From Chloroflexota bacterium (GTDB taxonomy: Bacteria > Chloroflexota > Anaerolineae > Anaerolineales > UBA11579): a stretch of DNA of 64,000 bases. Made by a program: the position numbers and the translations under genes. The notes below the pieces were generated by a model. It was given only the letters and a program-made list of their open reading frames with translations. It did not search any database and was not told where the DNA came from. The stretch is taken from NCBI GenBank assembly GCA_019456165.1, contig VRUJ01000008.1, positions 46,210 to 110,209 on the forward strand. Direction: 5' to 3'. Every line of letters begins with the position of its first letter. The stretch's first letter is position 1. Shown here in pieces: positions 1 through 7,848 of the stretch.

Positions 1-63
1 AATTGGAGCACGCCCTACGATTTTGTGGAGATTACCGACAGGTTGGTGGGTGAACTGGAATAG
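1..63 (+). CDS. 3' end of an unidentified gene
   Basis: The window opens inside an open frame that ends with TAG at 61-63. The visible tail has 20 residues (NWSTPYDFVEITDRLVGELE). It is too short to assign. It lies 36 bases upstream of the MazG-like gene on the same strand, so the two may be co-transcribed. Confidence 0.5.
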   Translation, partial: NWSTPYDFVEITDRLVGELE

Positions 64-99
64 TGAAGAATAAGCGCTAACTTTAATAGGAGAGACCCC

Positions 100-417
100 A
101 TGCCCCTCCCCCAAATTCAACAAAGCGTAGCCCAATTCGTGCAGCAGCACGGTTTAGAGACCAGCGTTGAGGCGCGCCTGCTGGACTTGCTCTCTGAGGT
201 GGGCGAATTGGCTAAAGAGGTCTTAAAGGGCGGCGATTACGGGAAAACTGGCTTTACCCCCACAGACGACTGGGAGGGCGAGCTAGCCGACGCGCTCTTT
301 TCCCTGATCTGCCTGGCCAACTCCACAGAGGTAGACTTGGAGGCAGCCTTGTTCGCTGCGCTTGAGAAATATCGCGCGAGGCTGGAAGAAAAAGGTGATG
401 CCGGTTCGGGGAGGTGA
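100..417 (+). CDS. MazG-like nucleotide pyrophosphohydrolase
   Basis: This 105-residue protein is a single-domain member of the all-alpha MazG/NTP-PPase superfamily, which hydrolyses nucleoside triphosphates to monophosphate and pyrophosphate using Mg2+. The paired acidic motifs are visible: EVGELAKE at residues 33-40 (E33, E36) and ELAD at 61-64 (E61, D64). The length fits a stand-alone MazG-like domain rather than the two-domain MazG of E. coli. The ATG at 100 follows a GGAGAG ribosome site at 89-94. A housekeeping or nucleotide-pool cleaning role in the cytoplasm is likely, but the substrate cannot be told from sequence. Confidence 0.85.
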   Translation: MPLPQIQQSVAQFVQQHGLETSVEARLLDLLSEVGELAKEVLKGGDYGKTGFTPTDDWEGELADALFSLICLANSTEVDLEAALFAALEKYRARLEEKGDAGSGR

Positions 418-787
418 CGAAAAGGGCCGGGGATGGGGTAACCTGTATTGGGAATCGGGAGTGGATCTGCTGGAAATCAATTCTTTCAAAACAACATATT
501 TTTGACAAATGGAAAAAGCCCACAGTCTTCTATTTTAGACCATCTTATACTCCCAACTCCAGGACTCAATTCTTATAAATTTCAACAACTACATATATAA
601 TATAGGTATATAAATTATCATCGCGGGTTGATAATGGGAATTATTTTTTTTGAGGAGTTTCAGATAGCAGAAAATTTGGCATTCTCATTTGTAATCTTTG
701 ATAAGCAATTGGATAATGCATTTTCTTCAATCATCAAGATCGATACTGAATAGTATTAATAAACATTACATCACAAGGAGCAGCGCG
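418..787. other. Intergenic region upstream of the ABC exporter
   Basis: These 370 bases hold no convincing gene. A minus-strand frame across the end of the MazG-like gene has no family resemblance. The stretch 590-612 is very AT-rich and contains TATAAT-like hexamers suitable for a -10 box. An inverted repeat follows at 614-635. A poly-T run lies at 643-651. The ATG at 788 is preceded by AAGGAG at 775-780; this decides the exporter start, because a further upstream in-frame start at 698 has no ribosome site. Confidence 0.5.
614..635. promoter_or_regulatory. Inverted repeat, candidate operator of the ABC exporter operon
   Basis: A perfect 7-base inverted repeat (ATTATCA and TGATAAT) is separated by 8 bases. 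It sits just downstream of an AT-rich -10-like region and about 150 bases before the ABC operon start, a typical place for a repressor site. No regulator gene is adjacent, so the cognate protein is unknown. Confidence 0.35.
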
Positions 788-1660
788 ATGAGTGTTATCG
801 AAATCAATAATCTGACGAAGTATTATGGAAAAGCTAGAGGCATTATTGACGTTGACCTAAAGGTGGAAGAGGGTGAAATATTCGGCTTTATCGGCCCCAA
901 TGGAGCAGGGAAATCAACGACCATAAGATTATTGTTGTCTTTGATCTATCCCAGCGGAGGAAGTGCGAAAATCTTCGGCAAGGACGTTATCGAGCAAGGA
1001 TCTGAGATAAGACGAAATATTGGTTATTTGCCTGGTGAAGTTTTTTACTACGACAAGATGAAGGTCATTGACCTGCTAAAATATTCGGCCAGCTTTTACA
1101 AAAAGGACTGCATGGATAGAATGCATGAATTAGCCGAAATTATGGAGCTTGATCTTAAGAAAAGGATAGACGATCTCTCCTATGGCAACAAAAAGAAAGT
1201 GGGTATTGTGCAAGGGCTTTTGCATCAACCAGACCTGTATTTATTGGACGAACCGACCAGCGGTCTCGACCCTCTTATGCAGCAAAAATTCTTTAATCTC
1301 ATCCGAGAGGAGAATGCTAGAGGCGCTACGATTTTCTTTTCATCGCACATCCTTGCTGAGGTGCAAAAAATGTGCAGCCGGGTTGCCATAATCCGAGAAG
1401 GTGAAATTGTTAAAACTGAAGATATTCAAACTCTTCAAGATGACAACTACAAGAAAATCCGGGTTAAAGCCAAAGACCTGGATGAAAAGCGATTTAATTT
1501 GGACGGCGTGACCAATCTGGTACGAGAAAATAATTCGGTAAATTTCTTCTACAATGGCGATATCAATGCGATTATGAAAGTGATCAGTGCAAATGCAATT
1601 TCTGATCTCACAATCGAAGAGCCTACCTTAGAAGAGATCTTCATGCATTATTACGTATAG
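788..1660 (+). CDS. ABC transporter ATP-binding protein (ABC-2 type exporter)
   Basis: This 290-residue ATPase powers a membrane exporter. Walker A is GPNGAGKST at residues 36-44, the signature LSYGNKKK is near 130, Walker B LLDEPTSGLDP near 150-158, and the switch histidine is in SSHIL near 184. The C-terminal 70 residues form the accessory domain common in drug and lantibiotic exporters (CcmA/NatA-like). The start at 788 is chosen because AAGGAG lies 7 bases upstream and the family's N-terminus (IEINNLTKYYG) begins right there. It is followed directly by two permease genes, so the three make one exporter operon. The substrate is unknown; antibiotic, peptide or sodium export are the usual options. 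Confidence 0.93.
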   Translation: MSVIEINNLTKYYGKARGIIDVDLKVEEGEIFGFIGPNGAGKSTTIRLLLSLIYPSGGSAKIFGKDVIEQGSEIRRNIGYLPGEVFYYDKMKVIDLLKYSASFYKKDCMDRMHELAEIMELDLKKRIDDLSYGNKKKVGIVQGLLHQPDLYLLDEPTSGLDPLMQQKFFNLIREENARGATIFFSSHILAEVQKMCSRVAIIREGEIVKTEDIQTLQDDNYKKIRVKAKDLDEKRFNLDGVTNLVRENNSVNFFYNGDINAIMKVISANAISDLTIEEPTLEEIFMHYYV

Positions 1661-1669
1661 GTGATGACG

Positions 1670-2470
1670 ATGAATATTTATATGCATGAGTTAAAAATGA
1701 ATTTTCGGTCCGTCATCAGTTGGTCCGTCGCGGTTTTTCTAATGATCTTTTTATATATGTCAATTTTTTCATCCCTCGCTGTCGATGCAGAAGTTTTGAA
1801 TGATATGATGTCAGAATTTCCGGAAGAGTTCTTAATAGCATTCGGCATGGACGGAGTAGACTTGTCAGCCGTACTAGGGTATTTTGGAATTACCATGCTC
1901 TTTTCTCAATTATTAATATCCATCCAAGCGGCCAATTATGGGTTTTCCTTAATTTCGGTTGAGGAAAGAGAGCTGACGGCAAATTTTCTCCTGACCAAAC
2001 CTGTCGGTCGCACAAAGATCTTGACCAGCAAATTGCTTGCCGCGCTCACCAGTCTTGCGATAACTAGTGTCGTAATTTGGGGAAGCAGCTTTATTTCCAT
2101 AAGTATTTTCAGGGATGGGAGACCCTATGATACCAATACATTGGTCTTACTTCTATTAACGACAACGTTTTTAGCATTGTTTTTTCTGATGGTTGGCTTG
2201 TTGATCTCATTGTTAGTGAGAAAGATAAGGAATGTGACTCCATTTTCCATGGGACTTGTATTTGGGCTGTTTGTCATCAACGCTTTTGGCGGTATGATCG
2301 GCGATGATAAATTAACCTATATCACCCCGTTCAGTCATTTTGATGCCACCTATATCGTAAAGAATGCAGCCTTTGATCTCCCCTTGGTGTCCATCAGTGT
2401 AGCGGTGATCGTTATCTCTGTGGTAGCCAGTTATTGGTTGTATGAAAAAAGAAATATACACTCTGTGTAA
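1670..2470 (+). CDS. ABC-2 type transporter permease, first subunit
   Basis: This membrane protein of 266 residues has about six hydrophobic segments: one near the N-terminus (WSVAVFLMIFLYMSIF), then a long extracytoplasmic loop, and a cluster in the C-terminal two thirds ending with a basic tail (YEKRN). It carries the motif VEERELTANFLLTKPVGR, the coupling helix region typical of ABC-2 permeases. The ATG at 1670 is preferred over GTG 1661 and ATG 1664 because MNIYMHELKMNFRS then lines up with the start of the next permease (MNIFIREVKANFRS). It probably pairs with the next gene as a heterodimer under the ATPase encoded just upstream. Confidence 0.88.
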   Translation: MNIYMHELKMNFRSVISWSVAVFLMIFLYMSIFSSLAVDAEVLNDMMSEFPEEFLIAFGMDGVDLSAVLGYFGITMLFSQLLISIQAANYGFSLISVEERELTANFLLTKPVGRTKILTSKLLAALTSLAITSVVIWGSSFISISIFRDGRPYDTNTLVLLLLTTTFLALFFLMVGLLISLLVRKIRNVTPFSMGLVFGLFVINAFGGMIGDDKLTYITPFSHFDATYIVKNAAFDLPLVSISVAVIVISVVASYWLYEKRNIHSV

Positions 2471-2482
2471 GGAAGAGAAGAT

Positions 2483-3277
2483 ATGAATATCTTTATAAGA
2501 GAAGTCAAAGCGAATTTTAGATCTCTGCTGATTTGGGGCGGGATTGTGATCTTATTTGTTTTCATCGGCATCACAAAGTTTTCGGCATATGATGGCAACC
2601 CTGAAATGCTGGCGATATTAGACAGTATGCCTCCTGCTTTGTTAGAGGCTTTTCAAATGAATGCCTTCAACCTAACTACAATCACAGGTTTTTATGGCGT
2701 GATGTTCACCTATTTCGCTCTGATGGTCACGATCTCGGCGGCGATGTGGGGCAGCGACATCATTTCCAAAGAAGAGCGTGATAAAACGGTTGAATTTACC
2801 CTATCACTGCCGGTAACCAGGGAAAAACTCGTCACCGCTAAGATATTGGCAGCATTGGTCAATTGCATCGGTTTGCTCTTAATCATGTGGGGTATATCTT
2901 TAGTTGCAGTTGCTCAATACGAACCTGATAGTGCGTTTTTTGAATTTCTTACATTGCTAATGGTTGCCCTATTCTTCATGCAGATAGTGTTCTTGGCTGT
3001 AGGGATTTTGCTAGGATGCGCCCTGAAGGATTACAAACGCGCAGGGTCAATCGCGGTATCGCTGATACTGGTCACCTACTTTTTCTCTGTGATTTCGGGC
3101 TTGAATGAAAACCTGGACTTCCTAAAATACTTTACGCCATTCAAGTATTTCAATCCTGCAACACTGCTGCATGAGTCTAGTATTGATCTTAATTACGTGT
3201 GGTTGTCCTTAGGTATCACCGCATTGTGTATCATTGGTGGGTACATAACTTATGCAAAGAGAGATTTATACATTTAG
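2483..3277 (+). CDS. ABC-2 type transporter permease, second subunit
   Basis: This 264-residue paralogue of the preceding permease shares the same layout: an N-terminal transmembrane segment, the extracytoplasmic loop with a short FYGVMFTYFALM helix, the motif KEERDKTVEFTLSLPVTR, and five further membrane segments, ending in AKRDLYI. The ATG follows GGAAGAGAAG, a fair ribosome site, 12 bases after the stop of the first permease. Two homologous permease halves plus one ATPase fit a heterodimeric exporter. No substrate-binding protein or regulator is adjacent. Confidence 0.88.
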   Translation: MNIFIREVKANFRSLLIWGGIVILFVFIGITKFSAYDGNPEMLAILDSMPPALLEAFQMNAFNLTTITGFYGVMFTYFALMVTISAAMWGSDIISKEERDKTVEFTLSLPVTREKLVTAKILAALVNCIGLLLIMWGISLVAVAQYEPDSAFFEFLTLLMVALFFMQIVFLAVGILLGCALKDYKRAGSIAVSLILVTYFFSVISGLNENLDFLKYFTPFKYFNPATLLHESSIDLNYVWLSLGITALCIIGGYITYAKRDLYI

Positions 3278-3581
3278 TTGATAATTGACCAATAGAAATG
3301 ATCAGAACCAGGAGCGATCAATACAGGGCTACCAGATCCAAGTATTACAAGGCGCCAATTGGAGAGAAACAAGATACCATCCATTTCTCCGGATGGCGTT
3401 TCTTATAAATTGGAAAACTGGTCTCCCTCTAAATAAACGCACGATCATTAGTAATTATTGACGCTGAATTATCTAAACTGAACTCACAATTTACTCCTGC
3501 TAAACAATTATCATGATTTTGGCAGGAATCCTGCTATTAATAATGGTATTATGAATATAAATCTTGTCTGAGTTTTGCTAT
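3278..3581. other. Intergenic region with a possible terminator
   Basis: No gene is seen in these 304 bases. A hairpin at 3377-3396 (CCATCC paired with GGATGG, 8-base loop) is followed by GTTTCTT and may act as a weak terminator of the exporter operon. A second weak pairing (CCTGC with GCAGG) lies near 3497-3528. A separate promoter for the following GTPase module is expected here, but I cannot place it firmly. Confidence 0.35.
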
Positions 3582-4295
3582 ATGCTGAAAAAGTTCAATC
3601 AAAATAAACACAGCCCTGGGAAATCCCAAAAACAAAGCGAAAAAAAAGTTGAACCGAACCAAAGTCTTGGTTCCAGTAATAGCACCTTGCTACCGTCCGA
3701 CAACAGTAAAAATAAAGCGGAGGAATATATCTCCAAGGTAAGAGAAAAAATCGATAAGTTGGTTGACGAGTATGCCACCGGGAATATTAGCCGTAAGCAG
3801 TTCAAAGAACTTTACGGCCACTATCAAAGAGAGATCAAAACGATTTCCGATTATGTTGTGCGGGATCCGAAAGAATGGGAAAACGCGGCAACCGACGGTA
3901 AAAGCATATTAATAAGAAAACAGTATAGCGCTAAAGCTGAGGCGTTCGCGATCTATGATAATGCCTCAGGCATGCCAATTTACGGTTTAGGAAAATTTCG
4001 TATGGACCCGGCCTTGCTGGTCCCTATGTTGTCTTCCTATCGATCAGCTACAAGAGAGGTATTTGGTGGGGGAATTCAGATAATGCAAATGGAGGGAGGT
4101 ATTTGGCTTTCATTCATTAATGGAAAATTTACCACCTTGATCGCTCTTATTACCAACGAACCATCTAGCCAACAGCAGGATTTTCTTGGAGAATTACACG
4201 AGGTGTTCGAAAGGGCAAACAAAAAGGTTCTAGAAGCACCCCAGATTAAAAAAGAAGATCTATTATTCCCCCACGAATTGTTCGTAGAGAAATAG
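3582..4295 (+). CDS. Longin/roadblock-like protein paired with a small GTPase
   Basis: This 237-residue protein has a charged, low-complexity N-terminus (residues 1-45, Ser/Gln/Lys/Asn-rich), a helical, probably coiled-coil segment (about 45-90), and a C-terminal alpha/beta domain (about 100-220). That domain has alternating strands such as AFAIYDNASGMPIYGLG and GIWLSFINGKFTTLIALIT followed by a long helix, the pattern of longin/roadblock folds that regulate small GTPases. I assign the fold from pattern only. The ATG at 3582 is chosen over TTG 3564. It ends 19 bases before a Ras-like GTPase gene, which supports a regulator or scaffold role for that GTPase. Confidence 0.55.
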   Translation: MLKKFNQNKHSPGKSQKQSEKKVEPNQSLGSSNSTLLPSDNSKNKAEEYISKVREKIDKLVDEYATGNISRKQFKELYGHYQREIKTISDYVVRDPKEWENAATDGKSILIRKQYSAKAEAFAIYDNASGMPIYGLGKFRMDPALLVPMLSSYRSATREVFGGGIQIMQMEGGIWLSFINGKFTTLIALITNEPSSQQQDFLGELHEVFERANKKVLEAPQIKKEDLLFPHELFVEK

Positions 4296-4314
4296 AAACA
4301 CACGCATCTGAAAC

Positions 4315-4836
4315 GTGGATAATTCCTCATTTGAACAAACAATCCCGACATTAAAAGTCATTGTTGCCGGAGACGGAACAGTTGGGAAAACGTCTCTTAT
4401 CAGGCAATATTGCGAAGGTAAATTCGAGAAATCCCGCGTGGCAACTATTGGCGTAGATTTTCAAATCCAAACCATTGAGCTGCCCTCTGGTACCGTAAAG
4501 TTATCCATTTGGGATGTGGCAGGCCAGAAGCAGTTTAAATCGGTGCGTGAAATTTTTTACCGGGGCGCCCTGGCCACCGCTTTGGTCTTTGATGTGTCTA
4601 ATCCGGAAAGTCTGGTAAATTTGAAAACCTGGCATGAAGAAATCACATCTATCTCTCCATCACAAAAATTTCTGGTGATCGGAAACAAAATCGACTTGCA
4701 AGCCACGCATGCCTTGCAAAACGCACGCGGATTTGCCGCCTCAATTAAAGCGGGTTATTTGGAAACCAGCGCTTTGAGTGGGGAACATGTACCAGAAATG
4801 TTCACATTGCTTGCTGGTTTGGCAAATTCAATTTAA
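4315..4836 (+). CDS. Ras/Rab-like small GTPase
   Basis: This 173-residue protein is a complete small GTPase. All five G boxes are visible: G1 GDGTVGKT at residues 19-26, G2 Thr44 in ATIGVDF, G3 WDVAGQ at 66-71 (Gln71 matches Ras Gln61), G4 NKID at 124-127, and G5 ETSA at 150-153. The TIGVDF and WDVAGQ motifs are closer to eukaryotic Rab/Ras proteins than to the MglA type. There is no C-terminal prenylation cysteine. The start is GTG at 4315. It sits between a longin-like protein and an SbcD-like phosphoesterase with short gaps (19 and 29 bases), so the three are probably one transcription unit. The cellular process it switches is unknown. Confidence 0.93.
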   Translation: MDNSSFEQTIPTLKVIVAGDGTVGKTSLIRQYCEGKFEKSRVATIGVDFQIQTIELPSGTVKLSIWDVAGQKQFKSVREIFYRGALATALVFDVSNPESLVNLKTWHEEITSISPSQKFLVIGNKIDLQATHALQNARGFAASIKAGYLETSALSGEHVPEMFTLLAGLANSI

Positions 4837-4865
4837 AGGTATTTCTAACTGGGAAACAAAAATAA

Positions 4866-5918
4866 GTGGCCCAAAATCCCTTAAAAATATTATTCTTGGC
4901 GGATTCACATTTGGGATTTGACCTCCCCATGCGCCCAAGAATTGAAAGACGCAGGAGAGGGCAAGATTTTTTTGCAAACTATGCACATATTTTAGACAAA
5001 GCTCAACCCGGCGATATTGATCTGGTAATTCACGGGGGTGATATGTTCTTTCGCGCCAGAATTCCCCCACTGATAGTAGATATGGCTCTTGCGCGCCTGG
5101 TGGAGGTTGCCAACCGGGGCATACCAGTCTATATCGTCCCAGGAAACCACGAAAGGTCAAAGATCCCGCCGCATCTTTTTTTGGGGCATAAAAACATATT
5201 TGTATTCGATAAACCAAAAACATTTTTATTTAAAGCAGGCGATGCAAGCATCGCATTATCTGGTTTTCCATTCGCCAGGAAAATTGAAGGGCGCTTCCAA
5301 GACTTGGTCACGCAAACTGGATTCTCTGAGCAGCAGGCAGACGTGCGCTTGCTCTGCATACACCAAACGGTAGAAGGTGCTCAAGTAGGGCCAAAAGATT
5401 TCACCTTCCGTCATGGCCCCGATATTATCCCTGGCGCTGAAATTCCAGGAGATTTCAGCGCCATATTATCCGGCCATATCCACAGAAGCCAGTTGCTGAC
5501 CCGCGACCTAGAGAAACGCCGCATGGCTGCCCCAGTGATCTATCCGGGTTCGATTGAACGCACCTCATTTGCCGAAAGATTTGAGGACAAGCACTATGTA
5601 ACCATCCAGATAGACCCTCTTGCGCAGGATAAGATCGCCCAGGTAGATTTCCATAAACTCGCTACGCGCCCCATGATCAAGCTCGAAATTCCCGCCCAAA
5701 ATCAAAGTCTGGAAACTGTTACAAAAAGTATTCAGAATAAATTACATACGTTAGATTCTGAATCTATTGTGCGTTTACAACTCAACGGATTGATCTCAAA
5801 GCAGGTTGAAAGCACAATGACAGCCAGTTATTTGCGTTCCATCGCTCCAGAGAGCATGAATATTTCTCTGGCCTACACTTGGGGTAGACCTGGCGAGAAA
5901 CCACCTTTTGGTTCTTAG
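4866..5918 (+). CDS. SbcD/Mre11-like metallophosphoesterase
   Basis: This 350-residue protein has the calcineurin-like metal-binding motifs in order: D13 and H15 (ADSHLG), HGGD near 55-58, GNHE near 93-96, an H in LCIHQT near 165, and SGHIH near 200-204. It matches the DNA repair exonuclease SbcD/Mre11 group, which uses two Mn2+ ions to cut DNA ends. The capping region after residue 240 is short. The usual partner SbcC/Rad50 ATPase is not next to it; instead a small GTPase precedes it by 29 bases. The start is GTG at 4866. Another phosphodiesterase activity is possible. The gene ends only 8 bases before the convergent thrC. Confidence 0.85.
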   Translation: MAQNPLKILFLADSHLGFDLPMRPRIERRRRGQDFFANYAHILDKAQPGDIDLVIHGGDMFFRARIPPLIVDMALARLVEVANRGIPVYIVPGNHERSKIPPHLFLGHKNIFVFDKPKTFLFKAGDASIALSGFPFARKIEGRFQDLVTQTGFSEQQADVRLLCIHQTVEGAQVGPKDFTFRHGPDIIPGAEIPGDFSAILSGHIHRSQLLTRDLEKRRMAAPVIYPGSIERTSFAERFEDKHYVTIQIDPLAQDKIAQVDFHKLATRPMIKLEIPAQNQSLETVTKSIQNKLHTLDSESIVRLQLNGLISKQVESTMTASYLRSIAPESMNISLAYTWGRPGEKPPFGS

Positions 5919-5926
5919 GGCTTTGC

Positions 5927-7093
5927 TCATTTTATATACTTCAAGCCCGTACCAGTGTTGAAAAGCACGACGCGTTCATCTGTTTTTATCCACTTCGAGT
6001 CAAGCAATTTTTTAAACCCTGCTAAAGTCGCCGCGCCTTCAGGGGCCGCGAAAATACCTTCGGATGTAGCCAGCTGCTTTAGAGCCTCCAGGATTTCAGA
6101 GTCGCTCACGGCTATTGCTATTCCCTGGCTCTCTCTCAACGCGCTAAGGATAAGATGACCGGCGAAACTGTCTGGCACACGCAGCCCGCTGGCGATTGTG
6201 CTTGCCCCCGGCCAATATTCCATTTTATCTGCACCGCTTTCAAAGGCCTTCACCACTGGAGCACATCCCTCTGACTGTACAGCCACCATACGAGGTAATT
6301 CTTCTTTCTCCAGCCAGCCCATAGTTAACATCTCGTGGAAAGCATTCCACATACCGACAAGACCAGTCCCGCCCCCGGTTGGATATATGAACACTTCTGG
6401 AAGCTCCCAGTTGAAAGCTTCGGCGATCTCGTAGGCCATTATCTTTTTGCCCTCGACGCGATACGGTTCCCTAAAGGTGGCCACGTTGAACCAGCCCTCG
6501 GTAAAGGCCAGGTTTATGGCTAACTGTCCGGCATCATTGATCAAGCCTTTGACCAGCTTGACCTCTCCGCCGTAGGCTTCCGCTTCCTGAATGTTGGCTG
6601 AGGCGCTATCATCGGGCATCAGGACTTGGGCTTGCATACCAGACCGGGCAGCATAGGCGGCCATGGCGCCGCCCGCGTTCCCCGCCGTGGGGATGATCAC
6701 TTTATGGATGTCGAATTCGTTAGCTTTAGAAATTGCTGACGCCAAACCACGCGCTTTGAACGTGCCGGTGGGGTTGGAGCTTTCGTCCTTAATGAACAGG
6801 TTCGGAAAATCCAGTATTTGGCCCAGGCGGTCAGTTTTCAGCAAAGGGGTGTCGCCCTCTCCCAGTGTAACGATGTTGTCATAATCCAAGACCGGCAAGA
6901 TGGGTTTCCAGCGCCACATGCGGCCTTTCAATGTGCTGATCTCGTCCCGGTCTATCACCCGGCCAGCCGCTTCCAGGTCGTATTGCGCTAATAAGGTCGA
7001 GCGGCACACCTGGCAAATGGTCTGCACTTCATCTGAGCTGTAGACCTCATCGCATTTGGAGCATTTCAGGGAGATAAGAAAAGAACTGGTCAT
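5927..7093 (-). CDS. thrC: Threonine synthase
   Basis: This PLP enzyme converts O-phosphohomoserine to threonine and phosphate, the last step of threonine synthesis. The 388-residue protein has an N-terminal zinc ribbon (Cys 11, 14, 27, 30) followed by the fold type II PLP core. The PLP lysine is K113 in PTGTFKARG, and the phosphate loop is the glycine-rich TAGNAGG and TGGGTG regions. The C-terminal GTGLKY closes the cofactor site. The zinc-ribbon form is common in Chloroflexota and archaea. It is monocistronic here, convergent with the SbcD-like gene. Confidence 0.95.
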   Translation of the reverse strand: MTSSFLISLKCSKCDEVYSSDEVQTICQVCRSTLLAQYDLEAAGRVIDRDEISTLKGRMWRWKPILPVLDYDNIVTLGEGDTPLLKTDRLGQILDFPNLFIKDESSNPTGTFKARGLASAISKANEFDIHKVIIPTAGNAGGAMAAYAARSGMQAQVLMPDDSASANIQEAEAYGGEVKLVKGLINDAGQLAINLAFTEGWFNVATFREPYRVEGKKIMAYEIAEAFNWELPEVFIYPTGGGTGLVGMWNAFHEMLTMGWLEKEELPRMVAVQSEGCAPVVKAFESGADKMEYWPGASTIASGLRVPDSFAGHLILSALRESQGIAIAVSDSEILEALKQLATSEGIFAAPEGAATLAGFKKLLDSKWIKTDERVVLFNTGTGLKYIK

Positions 7094-7204
7094 AATCTCT
7101 TGGTTGTAAATAGTAGCATATTTGTAGCCTAAAATCCTATCGCGCGCGGATAAGCGTGAGTTTCAAAGAATAGAATTTTAGCAGATAAATGGGGGGAATC
7201 TGAT

Positions 7205-7237
7205 AAACCTTTAGGGTTTTAGAAACCCTAAAGGTTT
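7205..7237. repeat. Perfect 15-bp palindromic hairpin
   Basis: The two 15-base arms, AAACCTTTAGGGTTT and AAACCCTAAAGGTTT, are perfect inverted copies with a 3-base loop (TAG). The element lies between divergent genes (thrC and a plus-strand gene), so it is not placed like a terminator. It is more likely a dispersed palindromic repeat. Confidence 0.7.
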
Positions 7238-7287
7238 TAATGAGTTCCGCAGCCGAAGGCTTAGAGACGGGTGAGGGTCACACTATT

Positions 7288-7303
7288 GTTATAATTCCTC
7301 CAG
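7288..7303 (+). promoter_or_regulatory. Extended -10 promoter immediately before the start codon
   Basis: The sequence TGTTATAAT (TATAAT at 7290-7295 with an extended TG) lies 8 bases upstream of ATG 7304. Transcription would begin at or next to the start codon, giving a leaderless mRNA. No ribosome site is seen. Confidence 0.6.
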
Positions 7304-7756
7304 ATGTTAAACAGCATGCAGACACTCCTAGTTAATAAAAAACTGCTCCCAATCCTGACAGTGATCCTAATTGGCCTTGCCCTGACTATTACCGGGCAAT
7401 ACATGATCGACCGGGCACCGCTCAGCAGCCGGCAGGTGGCCGCCGCCTACCTGGAAGCCATCCTGGAAGGCGATAAGGAGCTTGCTTTGGATTACGTCAG
7501 AGGGGACGCCCTGTGCTCTGGGCCAACCATGTACGACGAGATTGACCGCCACCTGGAGTTATTCGCCGGGTCCAGGACCAGGAACGCGCGCATAACTATA
7601 CGCGACCTGACCGGCAGCGTGGCTTACAACCCCGGCACAGATGCCGCGGATATCACATTTGAATACCTGCCCCCAGACGAGCGCGCCTGGCTCACTGCGG
7701 AATTTGGCCTGGTGATCTACAACGAATTTATTTGCTGGCTTTGGACGGGGGAGTGA
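7304..7756 (+). CDS. Small membrane-anchored protein, unknown function
   Basis: This 150-residue protein has one N-terminal membrane segment (about residues 14-32, LLPILTVILIGLALTITG) and an extracytoplasmic domain. The domain begins with RQVAAAYLEAILEGDKELALDYV, a helical start typical of NTF2/SnoaL-like or DUF4878-type domains, followed by a beta-rich part (ARITIRDLTGSVAYN, AADITFEYL). I do not recognise a specific family. The ATG is at 7304, with another at 7316. It is probably translated from a leaderless transcript. Confidence 0.7.
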   Translation: MLNSMQTLLVNKKLLPILTVILIGLALTITGQYMIDRAPLSSRQVAAAYLEAILEGDKELALDYVRGDALCSGPTMYDEIDRHLELFAGSRTRNARITIRDLTGSVAYNPGTDAADITFEYLPPDERAWLTAEFGLVIYNEFICWLWTGE

Positions 7757-7848
7757 GGGGCAGGGACCCATTGACAGTAGTTTTTCTAGCCACCGCGATT
7801 TAAAATTTACGCCCACATGGATATAAACCCTTTTTCAGTACCCACTTC

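Noticed and set aside
502..507. TTGACA upstream of the ABC exporter as a -35 box.
   Set aside because: No -10-like hexamer lies 16-18 bases downstream.
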